Part shown: piece after piece, positions 63,800-64,000 of the stretch | How positions within the stretch are numbered: the first letter of the stretch is position 1 | Layout of the letters: the number at the start of each line of letters is the position of its first letter | NCBI GenBank assembly: GCA_015061945.1 | Contig: SUVP01000002.1 | Span: 286,909-350,908 of the forward strand | Length of the DNA: 64,000 nt | Origin: Opitutales bacterium | Lineage (GTDB): Bacteria > Verrucomicrobiota > Verrucomicrobiia > Opitutales > Intestinicryptomonadaceae | Direction of reading: 5' to 3' | Translations under genes and position numbers: made by a program | Notes under the pieces: generated by a model | The model's input: only the letters and a program-made list of their open reading frames with translations | Told to the model about the DNA's origin: nothing | Databases searched by the model: none

Positions 63800-64000
63800 T
63801 TAAATCGTATTGAAGATTTCAATAGTCGGACATTTTTCCGACAAAAACTCTATCGCATTTTGCCCTGTGCAATGAAGTGCATAGAGTTTTTTTATGCCAT
63901 ACGCATTCAGATATTCCGCCGTTTGTGCGAGCCTATCTTGCGAAGCGTTGAGCAAATGAAGTCCGCCAATAATCGTGTGAATTGCAATGTTGGGACGACA
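63800..64000 (-). CDS. Metallo-beta-lactamase-fold protein, C-terminal part (COG1237-like)
   Basis: The minus-strand frame from the window edge is open for 66 residues and ends at TAA (63802-63800). The partial sequence has CRPNIAIHTIIGGLHLLNAS and, later, LYALHCTGQNAIEFL. GG-x-HL and HCTG are the closing motifs of the COG1237 metallo-beta-lactamase family, which includes dihydropteridine-type MBL proteins. The His of HCTG is a likely metal ligand. The N-terminal part lies outside the window. Its 3' end is 11 bp from that of the convergent sialidase-like gene. A tidy match to this family's C-terminus, but partial. Confidence 0.7.
   Translation of the reverse strand, partial: CRPNIAIHTIIGGLHLLNASQDRLAQTAEYLNAYGIKKLYALHCTGQNAIEFLSEKCPTIEIFNTI
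63846..63893 (+). terminator. Candidate terminator of the sialidase-like gene inside the convergent gene
   Basis: AACTCTAT (63846-63853) pairs with ATAGAGTT (63881-63888) and T7 follows. It lies within the minus-strand coding region that runs off the right edge. Confidence 0.4.

Overview
The window reads as ordinary chromosome of an AT-rich Gram-negative heterotroph, most likely a host- or gut-associated member of the Verrucomicrobiota (Opitutales-like). The outer membrane is implied by LpxI, ArnC- and ArnA-type lipid A genes, ExbB/ExbD and lipoproteins. PEP-CTERM proteins with a PEP-hydrophobic-RRRK tail, a fused SecDF next to YajC, a Gfo/Idh oxidoreductase with a leader peptide, and secreted rhamnosidase and sialidase point the same way. 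The lineage is inference from gene content; no rRNA or tRNA gene was found.

Layout. 1-6150 is an accessory-looking cassette: a double-AAA+ ATPase cut by the left edge, then a minus-strand pair (UDG-like protein and small membrane protein) divergent from a plus-strand pair (MoxR-type AAA+ ATPase and DUF2201-type metallopeptidase/VWA protein). The 212-bp divergent gap holds three copies of the palindrome TGCGAC-N7-GTCGCA, a likely shared operator. 6230-12405 carries three PEP-CTERM surface proteins whose last 81 bp are almost identical, interleaved with two arrays of small mosaic hairpins (7687-8085 and 11604-12404). 12406-18269 has a DeoR regulator divergent from NADP-type glutamate dehydrogenase, a tandem pair of secreted paralogues, and recJ. 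18421-24428 (minus) has a Gfo/Idh oxidoreductase, secDF-yajC, a ribbon-helix-helix protein and an Ala/Lys/Pro-rich secreted protein. 24583-31242 (plus) runs leuS, a FecR-domain protein, lpxI, sufE, and an exbB-exbD-exbD energising module.

31424-39468 has a left-handed beta-helix sugar-nucleotide enzyme, arnC and an ArnA-type formyltransferase, a dicarboxylate symporter (minus), panD with an alanine-glyoxylate-type aminotransferase, and topB. 39540-43411 (minus) is a cstA-led operon with two uncharacterised genes and an M23 peptidase, plus a separate VOC-fold gene. 43570-44408 is a paired FluC fluoride channel. 44405-50890 (minus) has tsaE, an aspartate aminotransferase, xth, a SNF2-type ATPase and glgA. 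50989-56894 (plus) has a PfkB sugar kinase, queA, a CDF transporter, a stand-alone coaB, and a CsoR repressor with a P1B metal ATPase. The right end has an alpha-L-rhamnosidase, a second dicarboxylate symporter, a COG0523 GTPase, a 20-residue-repeat secreted protein, a sialidase-like protein, and the 3' end of a metallo-beta-lactamase-fold gene running off the edge.

The best candidates for something undescribed are the left-end AAA+/UDG/MoxR/metallopeptidase cassette with its palindromic operators, and the hairpin arrays, where stems vary in a base-pair-preserving way while loops vary freely. Many genes have a CTTGAC-type -35 box; where a -10 could be placed the spacing is 16-17 bp.
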